Notes under the pieces: model-generated | The model's database searches: none | Told to the model about the DNA's origin: nothing | The model's input: only the letters and a program-made list of their open reading frames with translations | Position numbers and translations under genes: made by a program | Shown: positions 1 through 8,918 of the stretch, piece by piece | Position numbering within the stretch: position 1 is the first letter of the stretch | Layout: every line of letters starts with the position of its first letter | Assembly (NCBI GenBank): GCA_018822845.1 | Contig: JAHJJD010000075.1 | Span: forward strand, 1-64,000 | DNA: 64,000 nucleotides | Direction of reading: 5' to 3' | From: Gammaproteobacteria bacterium | GTDB lineage: Bacteria > Pseudomonadota > Gammaproteobacteria > Thiotrichales > Thiotrichaceae

Positions 1-1
1 C

Positions 2-262
2 GTTGCATCGACTGCTCAATTTCAAGGGGGTACGGGCATATCACTGTTCATATCACCGGCTGGAGGCTCAAACCACGAGGATAGCGACATGCCGCTTGCG
101 GGGGCTATACAAACTTTAGGATATTGTTTCGTGCACGTTCCCAAGCAGGGTAGGGTCAAGGAGTCGCAGCAGGTTTTGGGGCATACTGATAAAAGGACAG
201 TGTTAGGCTATGTTCAGCCTGAGATGGGTGGGAACATCGTGTGCCAGCTAGGGGAGAAGTAG
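2..262 (+). CDS. C-terminal fragment resembling a decayed tyrosine recombinase (runs off the left edge)
   Basis: An 86-codon open frame enters from the left edge and stops at TAG 260-262. Near its end it reads QQVLGHTDKRTVLGYVQPE, which recalls the LGH...Y box at the C-terminus of tyrosine recombinases, with the LGH histidine and a candidate catalytic tyrosine. The usual HxLR motif about 20 residues upstream appears as QTLG, so the second catalytic arginine is missing. If the assignment is right, the copy is inactive or badly decayed. It lies on the 3' side of a tRNA-Thr gene, a classic integration site. No start is visible in the window. The resemblance rests on a short motif only, and the fragment could be an unrelated protein tail. 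Confidence 0.3.
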   Translation, partial: VASTAQFQGGTGISLFISPAGGSNHEDSDMPLAGAIQTLGYCFVHVPKQGRVKESQQVLGHTDKRTVLGYVQPEMGGNIVCQLGEK

Positions 263-343
263 ATTGCTCTGCTCTTAAGTCTATAGGTTTGCCTTATGGC
301 AGGCAATTAGCCCGCTTTCATATGGCTAACGACCTTTTGAATT

Positions 344-419
<76 letters not shown>

Positions 420-469
420 GAAGGAAGGCGAATTCTATACAAAGGTTTTTTGCTTGGCAAGTATTTCCA

Positions 470-1228
470 TTAGTCGGTTGATGAACGGCGGTGAAATTTT
501 CTGCCCGCAAAGGCTGCCAGCATGCCGCGCAGGATGTTCATCTCGCTGACGGTCACTTCCGCCCGCCCGAACAGCCGCCGCATCCGCCGCATCAACAAGC
601 GCGGGTTTTCCGGGTCGAGGAAACGCGCGTCGATCATGGATTGTTCCAGGTGGGTGTAAAAACCTTCCATGGCTTCGGCGCTCGCCAATACCTCATCCGG
701 GTCTGTCGTGGCAGCTTCGGCGGGTGTTGCCAGCCGTACTGCCGTGGCACATTCATAACTCAACACCTGAATCGCCATCGCAATATTCAGCGACATGTAA
801 TCAAACGCCATCGGAATATGCACCAGCGCGTTGCAGTGTTCCAGTTCCTCATTCGTCAGGCCGGTGCGTTCGCGCCCGAACACCAGCGCCACCTTTTGCA
901 GGGGAAGGCGTTCGGCGACGCAGATTCCGCATTCCCGCGAATCCATCTGTGGCCATTGCAGAGTGCGTTCGGAACGTGCACTTGCGCCGATGACGTACTG
1001 GCAATCGGCGATGGCAGCAGGCAGGTCAGGTACGATTTTTGCCTGTTCCACAATGGCGTTGGCACCGGAGGCCAGCGCCCAGGTTTCCTGCGAATACGGT
1101 TTGCGTGGGGATGACAGGCGCAAGTCATTGATTCCCATGGTTTTCATGGCGCGGGCGGCGGAGCCGATGTTGCCAGGGTGGGAGGTTTCCACCATGACGA
1201 TGCACAGATTATCGAGAAGTTGATTCAT
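470..1228 (-). CDS. trmJ: tRNA (cytidine/uridine-32)-2'-O-methyltransferase TrmJ
   Basis: TrmJ is a SPOUT-class SAM-dependent enzyme that 2'-O-methylates nucleotide 32 in the anticodon loop of several tRNAs. The 252-residue product begins with the family pattern IVMVETSHPGNIGSAARAMK. It carries the knot motifs VFGRERTGLTNEE near residues 116-128 and SLNIAMAIQVLSYE near 145-158, and ends with the dimer-forming helix LRRLFGRAEV...MNILRGML. Length matches the E. coli enzyme (about 246). ATG 1228 is preferred because GGAAA lies 4-5 bases upstream; an in-frame GTG at 1240 has no such site. It is followed by tRNA-Thr on the same strand, which may be coincidental. Confidence 0.95.
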   Translation of the reverse strand: MNQLLDNLCIVMVETSHPGNIGSAARAMKTMGINDLRLSSPRKPYSQETWALASGANAIVEQAKIVPDLPAAIADCQYVIGASARSERTLQWPQMDSRECGICVAERLPLQKVALVFGRERTGLTNEELEHCNALVHIPMAFDYMSLNIAMAIQVLSYECATAVRLATPAEAATTDPDEVLASAEAMEGFYTHLEQSMIDARFLDPENPRLLMRRMRRLFGRAEVTVSEMNILRGMLAAFAGRKFHRRSSTD

Positions 1229-1300
1229 GTTTCCATTCACTATCAGACTGGATGGCTAATGATGCTAGACTTTAGGGCTGGATAAAAGCAGGAGGATAAC

Positions 1301-2671
1301 ATGCCTAAAAAACAAATCATTCATGAGCAATGGTCATCGCGGCTCGCTTTTGTGCTGGCCGCCACAGGTTCTGCCGTCGGGCTGGGTAATATCTGGAAAT
1401 TCCCTTATATCACAGGTGAAAATGGCGGCGGTGCATTCGTGCTGGTTTACCTGATGTGCATTTGCCTGATTGGCATTCCCATCATGATGGCTGAGATCAT
1501 GCTGGGGCGCAGGGGTCAGCAAAGCCCTGTCGGTGCCATGCGTACCCTGGCTCTGGAATCAGGCGTGTCTTCCCACTGGGCGGTATTGGGGGCAGTCGGT
1601 ATTGTGGCAGGTATCCTGATCATGTCGTTTTACAGCGTGATTGCCGGGTGGGCTGTTTCCTACATGCTGGAAGCTGCCCTGGGGCATTTCAATGGCCTGA
1701 CAGGGGAAACTGCTGGTGCCAAACTGGGCGGGTTGCTGGGCGATCCGTTACAGCTGACTTTCTGGCATACCATTTTTAGTGCGATGACGGCATTCGTGGT
1801 GGCGCGCGGGGTGCGTTCGGGGCTGGAAAAGGCCGTGCAAATCCTGATGCCCCTGCTGTTTGTGCTGCTGCTGATCATGCTGGGGTATGCCATTTCCACC
1901 GGCTATTTCATGCAGGGGTTGCAATTCCTGTTTGCAGTCGACTTTGCGAAACTGACGCCGGAAGCAATCCTCACCGCGCTGGGGCACGCCTTCTTCACCC
2001 TGAGCCTGGGGATGGGGGCGATCATGGTGTATGGCTCCTATATGCCCAAGGGTGCTTCCATCGCCAAAACGACCTTCATCATTGCGATTCTGGATACGCT
2101 GGTTGCGCTGATGGCCGGTATGGCGATTTTTCCGCTGGTATTCGCCAATGGGCTGGAAGCCGGAGCCGGGCCGGGGCTGGTTTTCGTGACGCTGCCTATT
2201 GCGTTTGGTGAAATGTTTGGCGGGGCATTGTTCGGAACCCTGTTCTTCCTGCTGCTGGTGTTTGCTGCCTGGACATCCGCCATTTCGCTGATTGAGCCTG
2301 CCACCGCCTGGTTGTCGGAAAATCGTGGCATGAAGCGTTCCACGGCTGCTTACGCGGTTACTTTCGTTTGCTGGGCGTTGGGTCTGGTGACGGTCATGTC
2401 GTTCAGCAGTTGGTCGTTCAGCTTCCACTTCGCCGGGGCGGAAAAGACCGATGGCATGTTTGATGTGCTGGATATTCTGACTTCGACTTTCATGCTGCCG
2501 CTGGGCGGGCTGGCGATTGCGATCTTTACCGGCTGGGTCATGAAGCAGGTTTACGTGCGGGATGAAATCCGTCTGGGGCAGGGCGTTTTTGCGGTTTGGT
2601 ATCAGGTGATCCGCTGGGTTGCGCCGTTACTGTTGCTATACCTGTTTATCCATTCACTGGGTTTCGCCTGA
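1301..2671 (+). CDS. Sodium-dependent transporter, NSS/SNF family
   Basis: A 456-residue inner-membrane protein of the neurotransmitter:sodium symporter family (LeuT fold), which imports amino acids or similar small amines with Na+. TM1 carries the signature GSAVGLGNIWKFPYITGENGGG (residues about 22-43), where the unwound helix binds substrate and sodium. About eleven to twelve hydrophobic segments follow, with the conserved TM6 stretch FFTLSLGMGAIMVYGSY near residues 231-247. The start has a strong ribosome site, AGGAGG, five bases upstream. The gene converges on the AGCS transporter gene and the two share a terminator. Substrate cannot be told from sequence; prokaryotic members include tryptophan, tyrosine and leucine carriers. 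Confidence 0.92.
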   Translation: MPKKQIIHEQWSSRLAFVLAATGSAVGLGNIWKFPYITGENGGGAFVLVYLMCICLIGIPIMMAEIMLGRRGQQSPVGAMRTLALESGVSSHWAVLGAVGIVAGILIMSFYSVIAGWAVSYMLEAALGHFNGLTGETAGAKLGGLLGDPLQLTFWHTIFSAMTAFVVARGVRSGLEKAVQILMPLLFVLLLIMLGYAISTGYFMQGLQFLFAVDFAKLTPEAILTALGHAFFTLSLGMGAIMVYGSYMPKGASIAKTTFIIAILDTLVALMAGMAIFPLVFANGLEAGAGPGLVFVTLPIAFGEMFGGALFGTLFFLLLVFAAWTSAISLIEPATAWLSENRGMKRSTAAYAVTFVCWALGLVTVMSFSSWSFSFHFAGAEKTDGMFDVLDILTSTFMLPLGGLAIAIFTGWVMKQVYVRDEIRLGQGVFAVWYQVIRWVAPLLLLYLFIHSLGFA

Positions 2672-2693
2672 CAGGTTTCAGGTTGGCGTCAGC

Positions 2694-2720
2694 AAAAAAG
2701 CCCGCAATGCGGGCTTTTTT
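2694..2720. terminator. Bidirectional intrinsic terminator
   Basis: A hairpin with arms AAAAAAGCCCGC and GCGGGCTTTTTT around a short AAT loop has A- and T-runs on both sides, so it can stop transcription from either direction. It lies between the 3' ends of the convergent NSS and AGCS transporter genes. Confidence 0.93.
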
Positions 2721-2742
2721 GTGGGGGTGACATTGGTTTTAA

Positions 2743-4095
2743 CTAGCCTGCCTTTTGTTTCAACCAGTATTCTTTCGAGAGTTTGAAGATGACCGGAGAA
2801 AGGATCAGCAAACCGATAATGTTCGGAATCGCCATCAGGCCGTTCAGGGTGTCGGATAGGTTCCAGATGAAATCAATCTTCTGGTTGGCAAACCACAAAA
2901 TCGCCCCGACCCACATGATGCGGTAAATGATGACCGACTTTTCATGGAACAGGAACTGCCAGCAGCGTTCACCGTAATAACTCCAGCCCAGCAAGGTGGT
3001 GAAAGAGAATATCGCCAGCGAAATGGCGACCACGTAATTACCGCCCATAAAGCTGTTGGCAAAAGCCATGGAGGTTAGTGGTGCGCCACTTTCACCGGAA
3101 GTCCACGCGCCGCTGGTGAGGATGCACAGTGCAGTCATGGTGCAGATAATGATGGTGTCGATGAATGTCCCCAGCATGGCGATATTCCCCTGGCGAACAG
3201 GGTCATTGGTTTGCGCTGCGCCGTGGGCGATGGCGGCGCTGCCCAGGCCGGATTCATTCGAGAATACCCCACGGGCGACACCATAACGGATGGCTGCCGC
3301 GACAGCAGCCCCGGCAAAACCACCGACTGCCGCAGATGGCGAGAAGGCGCTTTTGAAGATCAGGGCAAAGGCCGCAGGGATTTCAGCAGCATTGATGATC
3401 AGCACCATCAGACCACCGAACAGGTACAGCAGGATCATGGCCGGAACCAGCTTGGCCGCGACTACCGAAATACGCTTGACCCCACCGAGAATAACGAAGC
3501 CGACCAGTACCGCTGCGGCAATGCCGGTAATATAGGTTGGCACACCAAAGTCGGTATGCAAAACATCAGCCATCGAATGGATTTGCGCGCCGTTACCGAT
3601 ACCAAAAGCGGCAATCGCACCAAATATGGCGAAAGCATAAGCGAGGAATGTGCCCAGTTTGGGCATTTTTGCCCCGACGCCATTTTTCAGGTAATACATC
3701 GGGCCGCCCACATGCTTGCCATTGTGGTCAACTTCGCGGTATTTGACGGCGCAAACGGCTTCAGCGTATTTAGTCGCCATACCGATGAAAGCGATCATCC
3801 ACATGTAGAACACGGCTCCGGGGCCACCTAACGCAATGGCAGTCGCAACACCGGCGATATTGCCGGTTCCGACAGTGGCTGACAGGGCTGTCATCAGCGC
3901 GTGGGTTGGGCGGATGTCGCCTTCACCGGTAGCTTCATTCCTGATCATCAGACCGAAGGCGTAGCCTATTTTGCGTAATGGCAGAAAACCTAGCCCAACC
4001 ATCAGGTACACACCGGTCACCCCCAGCAGGATCAGCATGGGCGGGCCCCAGGCGAAGCTGTTGATGTCATTGATCAAAGCGCTTATGGCATCCAT
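2743..4095 (-). CDS. Sodium:alanine/glycine symporter, AGCS family
   Basis: A 450-residue inner-membrane symporter of the alanine/glycine:cation family (AlsT/DagA type), which takes up alanine or glycine with Na+. Family marks include GDIRPTHALMTALSATVGTGNIAGVATAIALGGPGAVFYMW near residues 58-98 (given as motif, two conserved halves), KYAEAVCAVKYRE near 108-120, and the late NESGLGSAAIAHGAA motif near 278-292. About ten or eleven membrane helices are evident. A clear AAGGAGA site lies just before ATG 4095. It ends at the shared terminator with the NSS gene. The 102-base leader upstream shows no glycine-riboswitch-like structure that I could recognise. Confidence 0.94.
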   Translation of the reverse strand: MDAISALINDINSFAWGPPMLILLGVTGVYLMVGLGFLPLRKIGYAFGLMIRNEATGEGDIRPTHALMTALSATVGTGNIAGVATAIALGGPGAVFYMWMIAFIGMATKYAEAVCAVKYREVDHNGKHVGGPMYYLKNGVGAKMPKLGTFLAYAFAIFGAIAAFGIGNGAQIHSMADVLHTDFGVPTYITGIAAAVLVGFVILGGVKRISVVAAKLVPAMILLYLFGGLMVLIINAAEIPAAFALIFKSAFSPSAAVGGFAGAAVAAAIRYGVARGVFSNESGLGSAAIAHGAAQTNDPVRQGNIAMLGTFIDTIIICTMTALCILTSGAWTSGESGAPLTSMAFANSFMGGNYVVAISLAIFSFTTLLGWSYYGERCWQFLFHEKSVIIYRIMWVGAILWFANQKIDFIWNLSDTLNGLMAIPNIIGLLILSPVIFKLSKEYWLKQKAG

Positions 4096-4197
4096 TTATG
4101 TCTCCTTTGTTGCTACAGTGATGTTCGATTGATGTTGTAATCTATAGGCAAGTTTCATGCTGATGGTGTGACAAAATTCGCCTTTATCAAAGCATTT

Positions 4198-4680
4198 TTA
4201 ATGCCGCTTCATAATTCTTTCCTTTTCGCGGCCCCAATCACGTGCTTTTTCAGTGTCGCGCTTGTCGTGCAACTGTTTACCTTTTGCCAGCCCGATCTCG
4301 ACTTTCACCCGGTTGTTTTTCCAGTACATGGCCAACGGCACAACGGTGTAGCCTTTGCGGTCGACGGCATTGTTGAGACGTTCGATTTCGTGCGCGTGCA
4401 ACAGCAGTTTACGGGTGCGGCGTGAGTCGGGGATGATGTGGGTGGAAGCTGACAGCAGCGCGGAAATTTGCGCTCCATACAGGAACGCTTCACCCTTTTC
4501 CAGGATCACGTAGCTGTCTTTCATCTGGATGCGCCCGTCGCGCAGGCTTTTCACTTCCCAGCCTTGCAGCACCAGACCGGCCTCGTAGGTTTGCTCAATG
4601 TAATATTCGTGCCGCACCTGTTTGTTGAGGGCGATGGTCTTGCTGCCGGGGGTGCTTTTCTTTTTGCTTGCTTTAGCCAT
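4198..4680 (-). CDS. smpB: SsrA-binding protein SmpB
   Basis: SmpB binds tmRNA and brings it to stalled ribosomes for trans-translation. The 160-residue product has the family sequence [32 protein letters not shown] (two adjoining motifs, residues about 16-47), the [12 protein letters not shown] segment, and the basic C-terminal tail [21 protein letters not shown] that enters the mRNA channel. Length is normal. ATG 4680 fits the family N-terminus (MAKxxKKK...). The frame stays open far upstream, but that part is antisense to the hydroxylase gene and has no SmpB homology. No ssrA gene was noticed in the window. It is divergent from the hydroxylase gene. Confidence 0.97.
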   Translation of the reverse strand: MAKASKKKSTPGSKTIALNKQVRHEYYIEQTYEAGLVLQGWEVKSLRDGRIQMKDSYVILEKGEAFLYGAQISALLSASTHIIPDSRRTRKLLLHAHEIERLNNAVDRKGYTVVPLAMYWKNNRVKVEIGLAKGKQLHDKRDTEKARDWGREKERIMKRH

Positions 4681-4770
4681 GTCTGTGCAAATGCTGACGT
4701 AAAACGTGGAATGATAACCGGAACCGCGTAGAATTGCAGGATTTGGTGCAGCATTCCGGGGAGGATTACG

Positions 4771-5934
4771 ATGCAATACGATGTAATTATTGCGGGTGGC
4801 GGCATGGTCGGTTCCACGCTGGCCTGTTTGCTGGGCCAAGCCGGTAAGCGCGTCGCGGTGCTGGAGGCATACGAACCACCGGCATTTTCCCCCGCTGAGC
4901 CTTACGATTTGCGCGTATCCGCCATTAGCCGTGCCTCGCAACGGGCATTGGTCGAAGCGGGGGCGTGGGAAGGTGTGGCTGCCCGCCGTGCCTCCCCGTA
5001 TGAAGCCATGTTTGTATGGGATGCGACTGGCGATGGTTCCATCCATTTCGATTCCGCCGAGCTGGGTGAGCCGGATCTGGGGCATATCGTGGAAAACCGC
5101 GTGATCCAGTTGGCGCTGCTGGATACCATCCGCGCACTGGATACGGTTGATCTTTACTGCCCTGATGCTTTGGCTGATTTCACGGTGGATGAGGAAAAGG
5201 TGGTGGCTACCTTGCAAAGTGGTCAGACCTTGCACGCGCAACTGCTGGTAGGGGCGGATGGCGCACAATCCCGCGTCCGCCAACTGGCTGGAATCGCGCT
5301 GGAAACCCATGATTACGGCCAGAAAGGGCTGGTATGCGTGGTGCAAACCGCACAGGCGCATCAGGCAACAGCCTGGCAGCGTTTCATGCCGAGCGGGCCG
5401 CTGGCATTCCTGCCGTTGGGGGATGGCTCCAGTTCCATCGTCTGGACGCTGCCTGCCGACCGTGCTGACGCCATGCTGGCGCTGGATGAAACGGCATTCT
5501 GCCGCGAACTCTCGCGGGCGCTGGATTACCGTTTGGGCGAAGTGACCGCAGTCGGCGAGCGCGCTGCCTTTTCCTTGCGTGGCCGTCATGCGGAACCCTA
5601 TATCCAGCAGCGGGTGGCGCTGGTGGGGGATGCTGCCCACACCATTCATCCGCTGGCCGGGCAGGGCGTCAATCTGGGCATCAAGGATGCGGTGGAACTG
5701 GCGGCGCAAATCCGTCAGGCGCATGGCGACATTGGTAGCGCAAAAGTCCTGCGCGCCTACGAACGCGCCCGCCGTGGCGACAACGTGCTGACCCAGAAAG
5801 CGATGGAAGGTTTTCGCCTGTTGTTTGGTAACACCTTGACGCCGTGGAAAATCCTGCGTAATACAGGGTTGAGTATCGTCGACCGCATGGGTTTCATAAA
5901 ATACGAAATGGCAAAACGGGCGATGGGCATTTAG
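4771..5934 (+). CDS. UbiF/UbiH-family FAD-dependent ubiquinone-ring hydroxylase
   Basis: A 387-residue flavin monooxygenase of the UbiH/UbiF/VisC family, which hydroxylates the aromatic ring during ubiquinone synthesis. It shows the N-terminal Rossmann motif IAGGGMVGS (residues about 7-15), the middle [12 protein letters not shown] (near 158-169) and the FAD motif [19 protein letters not shown] (near 284-302). The pattern [16 protein letters not shown] and the overall length look closest to UbiF (C6 hydroxylase), but UbiH or UbiI cannot be excluded without a tree. GGAGG stands just before the start. No other ubiquinone genes adjoin it; a secreted hydrolase follows after 37 bases. Confidence 0.88.
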   Translation: MQYDVIIAGGGMVGSTLACLLGQAGKRVAVLEAYEPPAFSPAEPYDLRVSAISRASQRALVEAGAWEGVAARRASPYEAMFVWDATGDGSIHFDSAELGEPDLGHIVENRVIQLALLDTIRALDTVDLYCPDALADFTVDEEKVVATLQSGQTLHAQLLVGADGAQSRVRQLAGIALETHDYGQKGLVCVVQTAQAHQATAWQRFMPSGPLAFLPLGDGSSSIVWTLPADRADAMLALDETAFCRELSRALDYRLGEVTAVGERAAFSLRGRHAEPYIQQRVALVGDAAHTIHPLAGQGVNLGIKDAVELAAQIRQAHGDIGSAKVLRAYERARRGDNVLTQKAMEGFRLLFGNTLTPWKILRNTGLSIVDRMGFIKYEMAKRAMGI

Positions 5935-5971
5935 CCTGTAGCCGATAATTCAACCACCTGGAGGATACAAT

Positions 5972-6874
5972 ATGACATTACTGCGCAAATTGAGCGGTGC
6001 GCTGGCTTTTTCCCTGTTTGCTGCTTTTTCTGCCGTGCAGGCGGATGAAGTCACCGTCAAGCAAGGCGACATTGAGTTGCGGGGTGACCTGACGCTGGCC
6101 GATGGCAAAGCAGTCAAGGATGGCGTCATCCTGATGCTGCACGGCACGCTGGCCAACAACAAGATGGAAATCATGCAATCGCTGACTGACCTGCTGAAGG
6201 AGCGCGGTTACAACACCCTGAGCGTCAACCTCAGTTTCGGCATCGACAAGCGCCCCTCCGATATGCTGGATTGCACCATCGAACACAAGCACAAGCATGC
6301 AGACGCCGTTGCCGAACTCGATACCTGGATGAACTGGCTGAAAGGCGAGGGCGCGGAAAAAGTCGTGGTGCTGGGTCACTCGCGTGGTGGCAATCAGGCG
6401 TCATGGTACGCGGCAGAAAAGGATTCCGACCTGCTGGAAAAAGTTGTAGCGATTGCCCCGGCTACTTCTGACCCGGAAAATGCCGCTAAGGAATATGAGG
6501 AGCGTTACAAGAAACCACTGGCCGACATCATGGCCGAAGCCAGCAAGCTGGTGGAAGCGGGCAAGGGCGATACGCTGATGGAAGTGCCCGGTTTCGTCTA
6601 TTGTGAAAATGCCAAGGCGACGGCTGATGCAGTGATTGGCTACTACCAGGATGATGAGCGGCGCAATACGCCCAGCCTGCTGCCCAAGATCAAAAAACCG
6701 ATGCTGATCGTGATGGGTTCGGCTGACGAAGTGGTGGCAGACCTGCCTGCAAAGCTGGAAGGTGTTACACAAGACAACCTGAAAGTGGAGACGGTTGAGG
6801 GCGCAGACCACTTCTTCCTTGACCTGTATGCCGATGAGTTGGCGGATAAAATTGCTGATTTTGTCGCGTGGTAA
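5972..6874 (+). CDS. Secreted alpha/beta hydrolase
   Basis: A 300-residue protein with a Sec signal peptide (basic start, hydrophobic core, cleavage likely after residue 24, AVQA-DE), so it acts in the periplasm or outside. The rest is an alpha/beta-hydrolase fold: oxyanion segment LMLHGTLANN near 54-63, nucleophile elbow GHSRGG with Ser137, acid in GSADEVV near residue 250, and the histidine in EGADHFF near 280. Substrate is unknown; esterase, lipase or peptidase activity is possible. A good GGAGGAT site precedes ATG. It follows the hydroxylase gene closely and may be cotranscribed with it. A stem-loop follows its stop codon. Confidence 0.82.
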   Translation: MTLLRKLSGALAFSLFAAFSAVQADEVTVKQGDIELRGDLTLADGKAVKDGVILMLHGTLANNKMEIMQSLTDLLKERGYNTLSVNLSFGIDKRPSDMLDCTIEHKHKHADAVAELDTWMNWLKGEGAEKVVVLGHSRGGNQASWYAAEKDSDLLEKVVAIAPATSDPENAAKEYEERYKKPLADIMAEASKLVEAGKGDTLMEVPGFVYCENAKATADAVIGYYQDDERRNTPSLLPKIKKPMLIVMGSADEVVADLPAKLEGVTQDNLKVETVEGADHFFLDLYADELADKIADFVAW

Positions 6875-6884
6875 TGACCTCTCA

Positions 6885-6910
6885 GGGAGACAGGCTGTTG
6901 CTTGTCTCCC
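6885..6910 (+). terminator. Stem-loop after the hydrolase gene, possible terminator
   Basis: GGGAGACA at 6885-6892 pairs with TGTCTCCC at 6903-6910 around a 10-base loop, ten bases after the stop of the alpha/beta hydrolase. There is no T-run behind it, so it may be a weak terminator or an mRNA-stabilising hairpin. Confidence 0.4.
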
Positions 6911-6967
6911 ACATTTGTCTGGAATCCGCTACACTCTTAATGAATAAAAAATCAAGGGTTCCTGATT

Positions 6968-7171
6968 ATGAAATGTTTATATCTTTTTTTATTAGGGCTA
7001 CCTCTGCTGCTTGGCGGCTGTTCAATGCTGCCGGAGCAGTTGAGACCTGGCAGCGATGAAGAAGAGCGCCCGCTGACCATTCTGGTGCTACAGGATGTTG
7101 GCCATGTCCTCACGCGGGAGTGGCTGCTGGCAGCATTCCCAAACGTGTCAGTACTTTCTTGTAAGTGCTGA
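6968..7171 (+). CDS. Small putative lipoprotein
   Basis: A 67-residue frame begins with a clear lipoprotein signal, MKCLYLFLLGLPLLLGGCS. The lipobox LGGC puts the lipidated cysteine near residue 18. The remaining about 50 residues match nothing I know. The last 20 residues are antisense to the 3' end of the next gene, so the reading frame probably runs beyond its natural end or is a truncated copy of a longer lipoprotein. The ribosome site is weak (AAGGG, about 11 bases upstream). It may be a real small envelope protein; expression is uncertain. Confidence 0.42.
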   Translation: MKCLYLFLLGLPLLLGGCSMLPEQLRPGSDEEERPLTILVLQDVGHVLTREWLLAAFPNVSVLSCKC

Positions 7172-7688
7172 GGATTTCCGGCATCAATACGCGCTGGATG
7201 TAGTCCAGCGCCCATTTGCGGTCGCGCGGGCCGAGTGATTCCGCGATGAAATTGCCAAACGCAAGACTCATGGAAAATCCCGGTTCCTGCCCGACCTTGC
7301 CCCATGAGGTTTCCGCGTAGTCGCTCATGCGCTGGTTCAGCTTGTTGATGAACGGGTTGCGGTAATCGCCGGGGCCGCCGAAGTCGCGCGCATTATCCTG
7401 CACATGATCGGCGATTTTCAGGGCGAACGAGGTGACCAGATGGGTGCGGTCTTCGTCATTCATCACGTCGTGGGCGATACGGTCGAGTACGTGGATCATG
7501 AACGCCATGATTTCTTCCATCACCATGACACGCTGCATCTGGGTGTCAGTCTGGAAATTTTCGTTCTCGATTTCCAGCAGGGCTTTCATGCCGATTTTCC
7601 AGGCATTGAAGGCCAGCACGCTGACGGTTTCTTCCAGCGAAACTTCACGTTCCTGTTTGTTCCATTTGGTGTTCAGGCGAATGCGCAC
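7110..7688 (-). CDS. Conserved protein of unknown function (192 aa)
   Basis: A soluble, mostly helical 192-residue protein with no signal peptide or membrane segment and no motif I recognise. It opens MRIRLNTKWNKQEREVSLEETVSVLAFNAWKIGMKALLEIENENF and has a tract rich in Met, Ile and Glu near 50-75. The start is GTG at 7688, supported by GAGGAAA about seven bases upstream. Codon use and composition look like a genuine gene. It converges on the small lipoprotein frame, overlapping it by 62 bases. It is divergent from the gene at 7804. No function is assigned. Confidence 0.7.
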   Translation of the reverse strand: MRIRLNTKWNKQEREVSLEETVSVLAFNAWKIGMKALLEIENENFQTDTQMQRVMVMEEIMAFMIHVLDRIAHDVMNDEDRTHLVTSFALKIADHVQDNARDFGGPGDYRNPFINKLNQRMSDYAETSWGKVGQEPGFSMSLAFGNFIAESLGPRDRKWALDYIQRVLMPEILSTYKKVLTRLGMLPAATPA

Positions 7689-7803
7689 GGGGTTTCCTCT
7701 CTCTCAAAACGGGTACTGGGTGGCATTATAGTGGCAGGGTATGCGGGAATGCGAATAGTGTTGTGAAGCTTGGTATTATCGGAAAAAACCAAGAGGCGGG
7801 ATT

Positions 7804-8847
7804 ATGCACAAACAACACAGTGATTTGATACAGGCAGTTCAACACAATTGCCACATTGCTGACGCGCGTCATGCGGGGGATTACACCTTGTGTGTCTACC
7901 TGCTGAAAATGCGTGAGTTTTATCGCTGGGAAAAGGGCATCGGCTTCCAGCAGGTGTTGACCAGCGATGATGTCGGCGACTGGCTCACCCGGCGCGAAGC
8001 CATCTGGAACGAACTGGACGAGCAGGCATATGCGCCTGTGCCGGTCAATGGCAGTGGTGAATTTGACGCATTCGACAACGAAGCCATCAATGCGCACATC
8101 AACGCGCAGGGGCTGGTTTACAGTGCGGGCTATGGCCGCCGTTGCCGCCCGCTGTTTTTCCTGGGCGAACTGGAACAGAAAATCGAGCAGGATGGCTACA
8201 CCATACTGGTAGCCGGGCGCGAACTGGCACGCGATGTAGAAGCGCCGCCCGCCATGAATCAGGGCAGGCAGGTTTTCATCCGGCGTGAATCCTTGCGCCG
8301 CATGTTGTGGGAAAAAGTCGAGGAATGGCGCTGGAATGGTATCGACAGTCCGCTGGGGCGGGCGATTGCCTGCTACGATTTCGACGCTGATGTGGAAGCC
8401 GCGCTGGATGCAATGGCCGCCGCCGAAGCCGACATGATCGTTGCGCACGAAATCGGCGAAGTGAAAGCCGGGCAGCTCCTCGGTGACGAAGCCTGGCAAC
8501 AGATGCTGTTTGCCTTGCCGCCATCCCACGCCGACATCATGCTGCGGGCGGTACGCGACCATCTGGCGGATTGCCTGCACACCATTCCCGAATTGCTGGC
8601 ACGGGATAGTGCAGCCTCCATGCATTTCTATTTTGGCAACCTCACAGCGATGCGCAAGAAACTGGCTCCGGCCTTGCTGGAGGCGTATCAGCATTGGCAT
8701 GAGACCGGCGATGTGCGCAAGATTGCCGAATGGGCGGAGTGGGGCAGGGAGCATTGGACGCAGTTGGGGCGTGATTCGTTGGAGCTGTTCAAAGCCAAGG
8801 GTGCAGATGCCTTGCCTGAGATTGAAACACTGATTGGCGGCGACTGA
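7804..8847 (+). CDS. Conserved protein, tentatively Sfum_1244-like (347 aa)
   Basis: A 347-residue cytosolic protein without signal or membrane segments. The N-terminal stretch HNCHIADARHAGDYTLCVYLLKMREFYRWEKG (two motifs, residues about 14-45) recalls a conserved family that I remember as Sfum_1244-like, of unknown function; this is recollection, not a search. HIGE-like HEIGEVKAG near 218-226 and HFYFGNLTAMRK near 278-289 are further conserved-looking patches. It has many His, Glu and Asp residues, so metal binding is possible but unproven. It lies 71 bases upstream of the KAP NTPase gene on the same strand, so the two could form one transcription unit. Confidence 0.7.
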   Translation: MHKQHSDLIQAVQHNCHIADARHAGDYTLCVYLLKMREFYRWEKGIGFQQVLTSDDVGDWLTRREAIWNELDEQAYAPVPVNGSGEFDAFDNEAINAHINAQGLVYSAGYGRRCRPLFFLGELEQKIEQDGYTILVAGRELARDVEAPPAMNQGRQVFIRRESLRRMLWEKVEEWRWNGIDSPLGRAIACYDFDADVEAALDAMAAAEADMIVAHEIGEVKAGQLLGDEAWQQMLFALPPSHADIMLRAVRDHLADCLHTIPELLARDSAASMHFYFGNLTAMRKKLAPALLEAYQHWHETGDVRKIAEWAEWGREHWTQLGRDSLELFKAKGADALPEIETLIGGD

Positions 8848-8918
8848 GCATTATTGTTTGCAAATCTGCCGCTTATCGGCCAGATTAAGGCTTTGTCATT
8901 CGCAGCAAAGGAACCCCA

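Noticed and set aside
4096-4197. Glycine riboswitch in front of the AGCS transporter
   Set aside because: The leader is about 100 bases and shows no tandem aptamer-like folds.
4681-5724. Long minus-strand open frame continuous with smpB, adding about 348 residues
   Set aside because: It is antisense to the well-supported flavin hydroxylase gene, and SmpB homology begins only at ATG 4680.
7726-8754. A 342-residue minus-strand frame
   Set aside because: It is antisense to the conserved 347-aa gene, which has a better composition and conserved-looking motifs.
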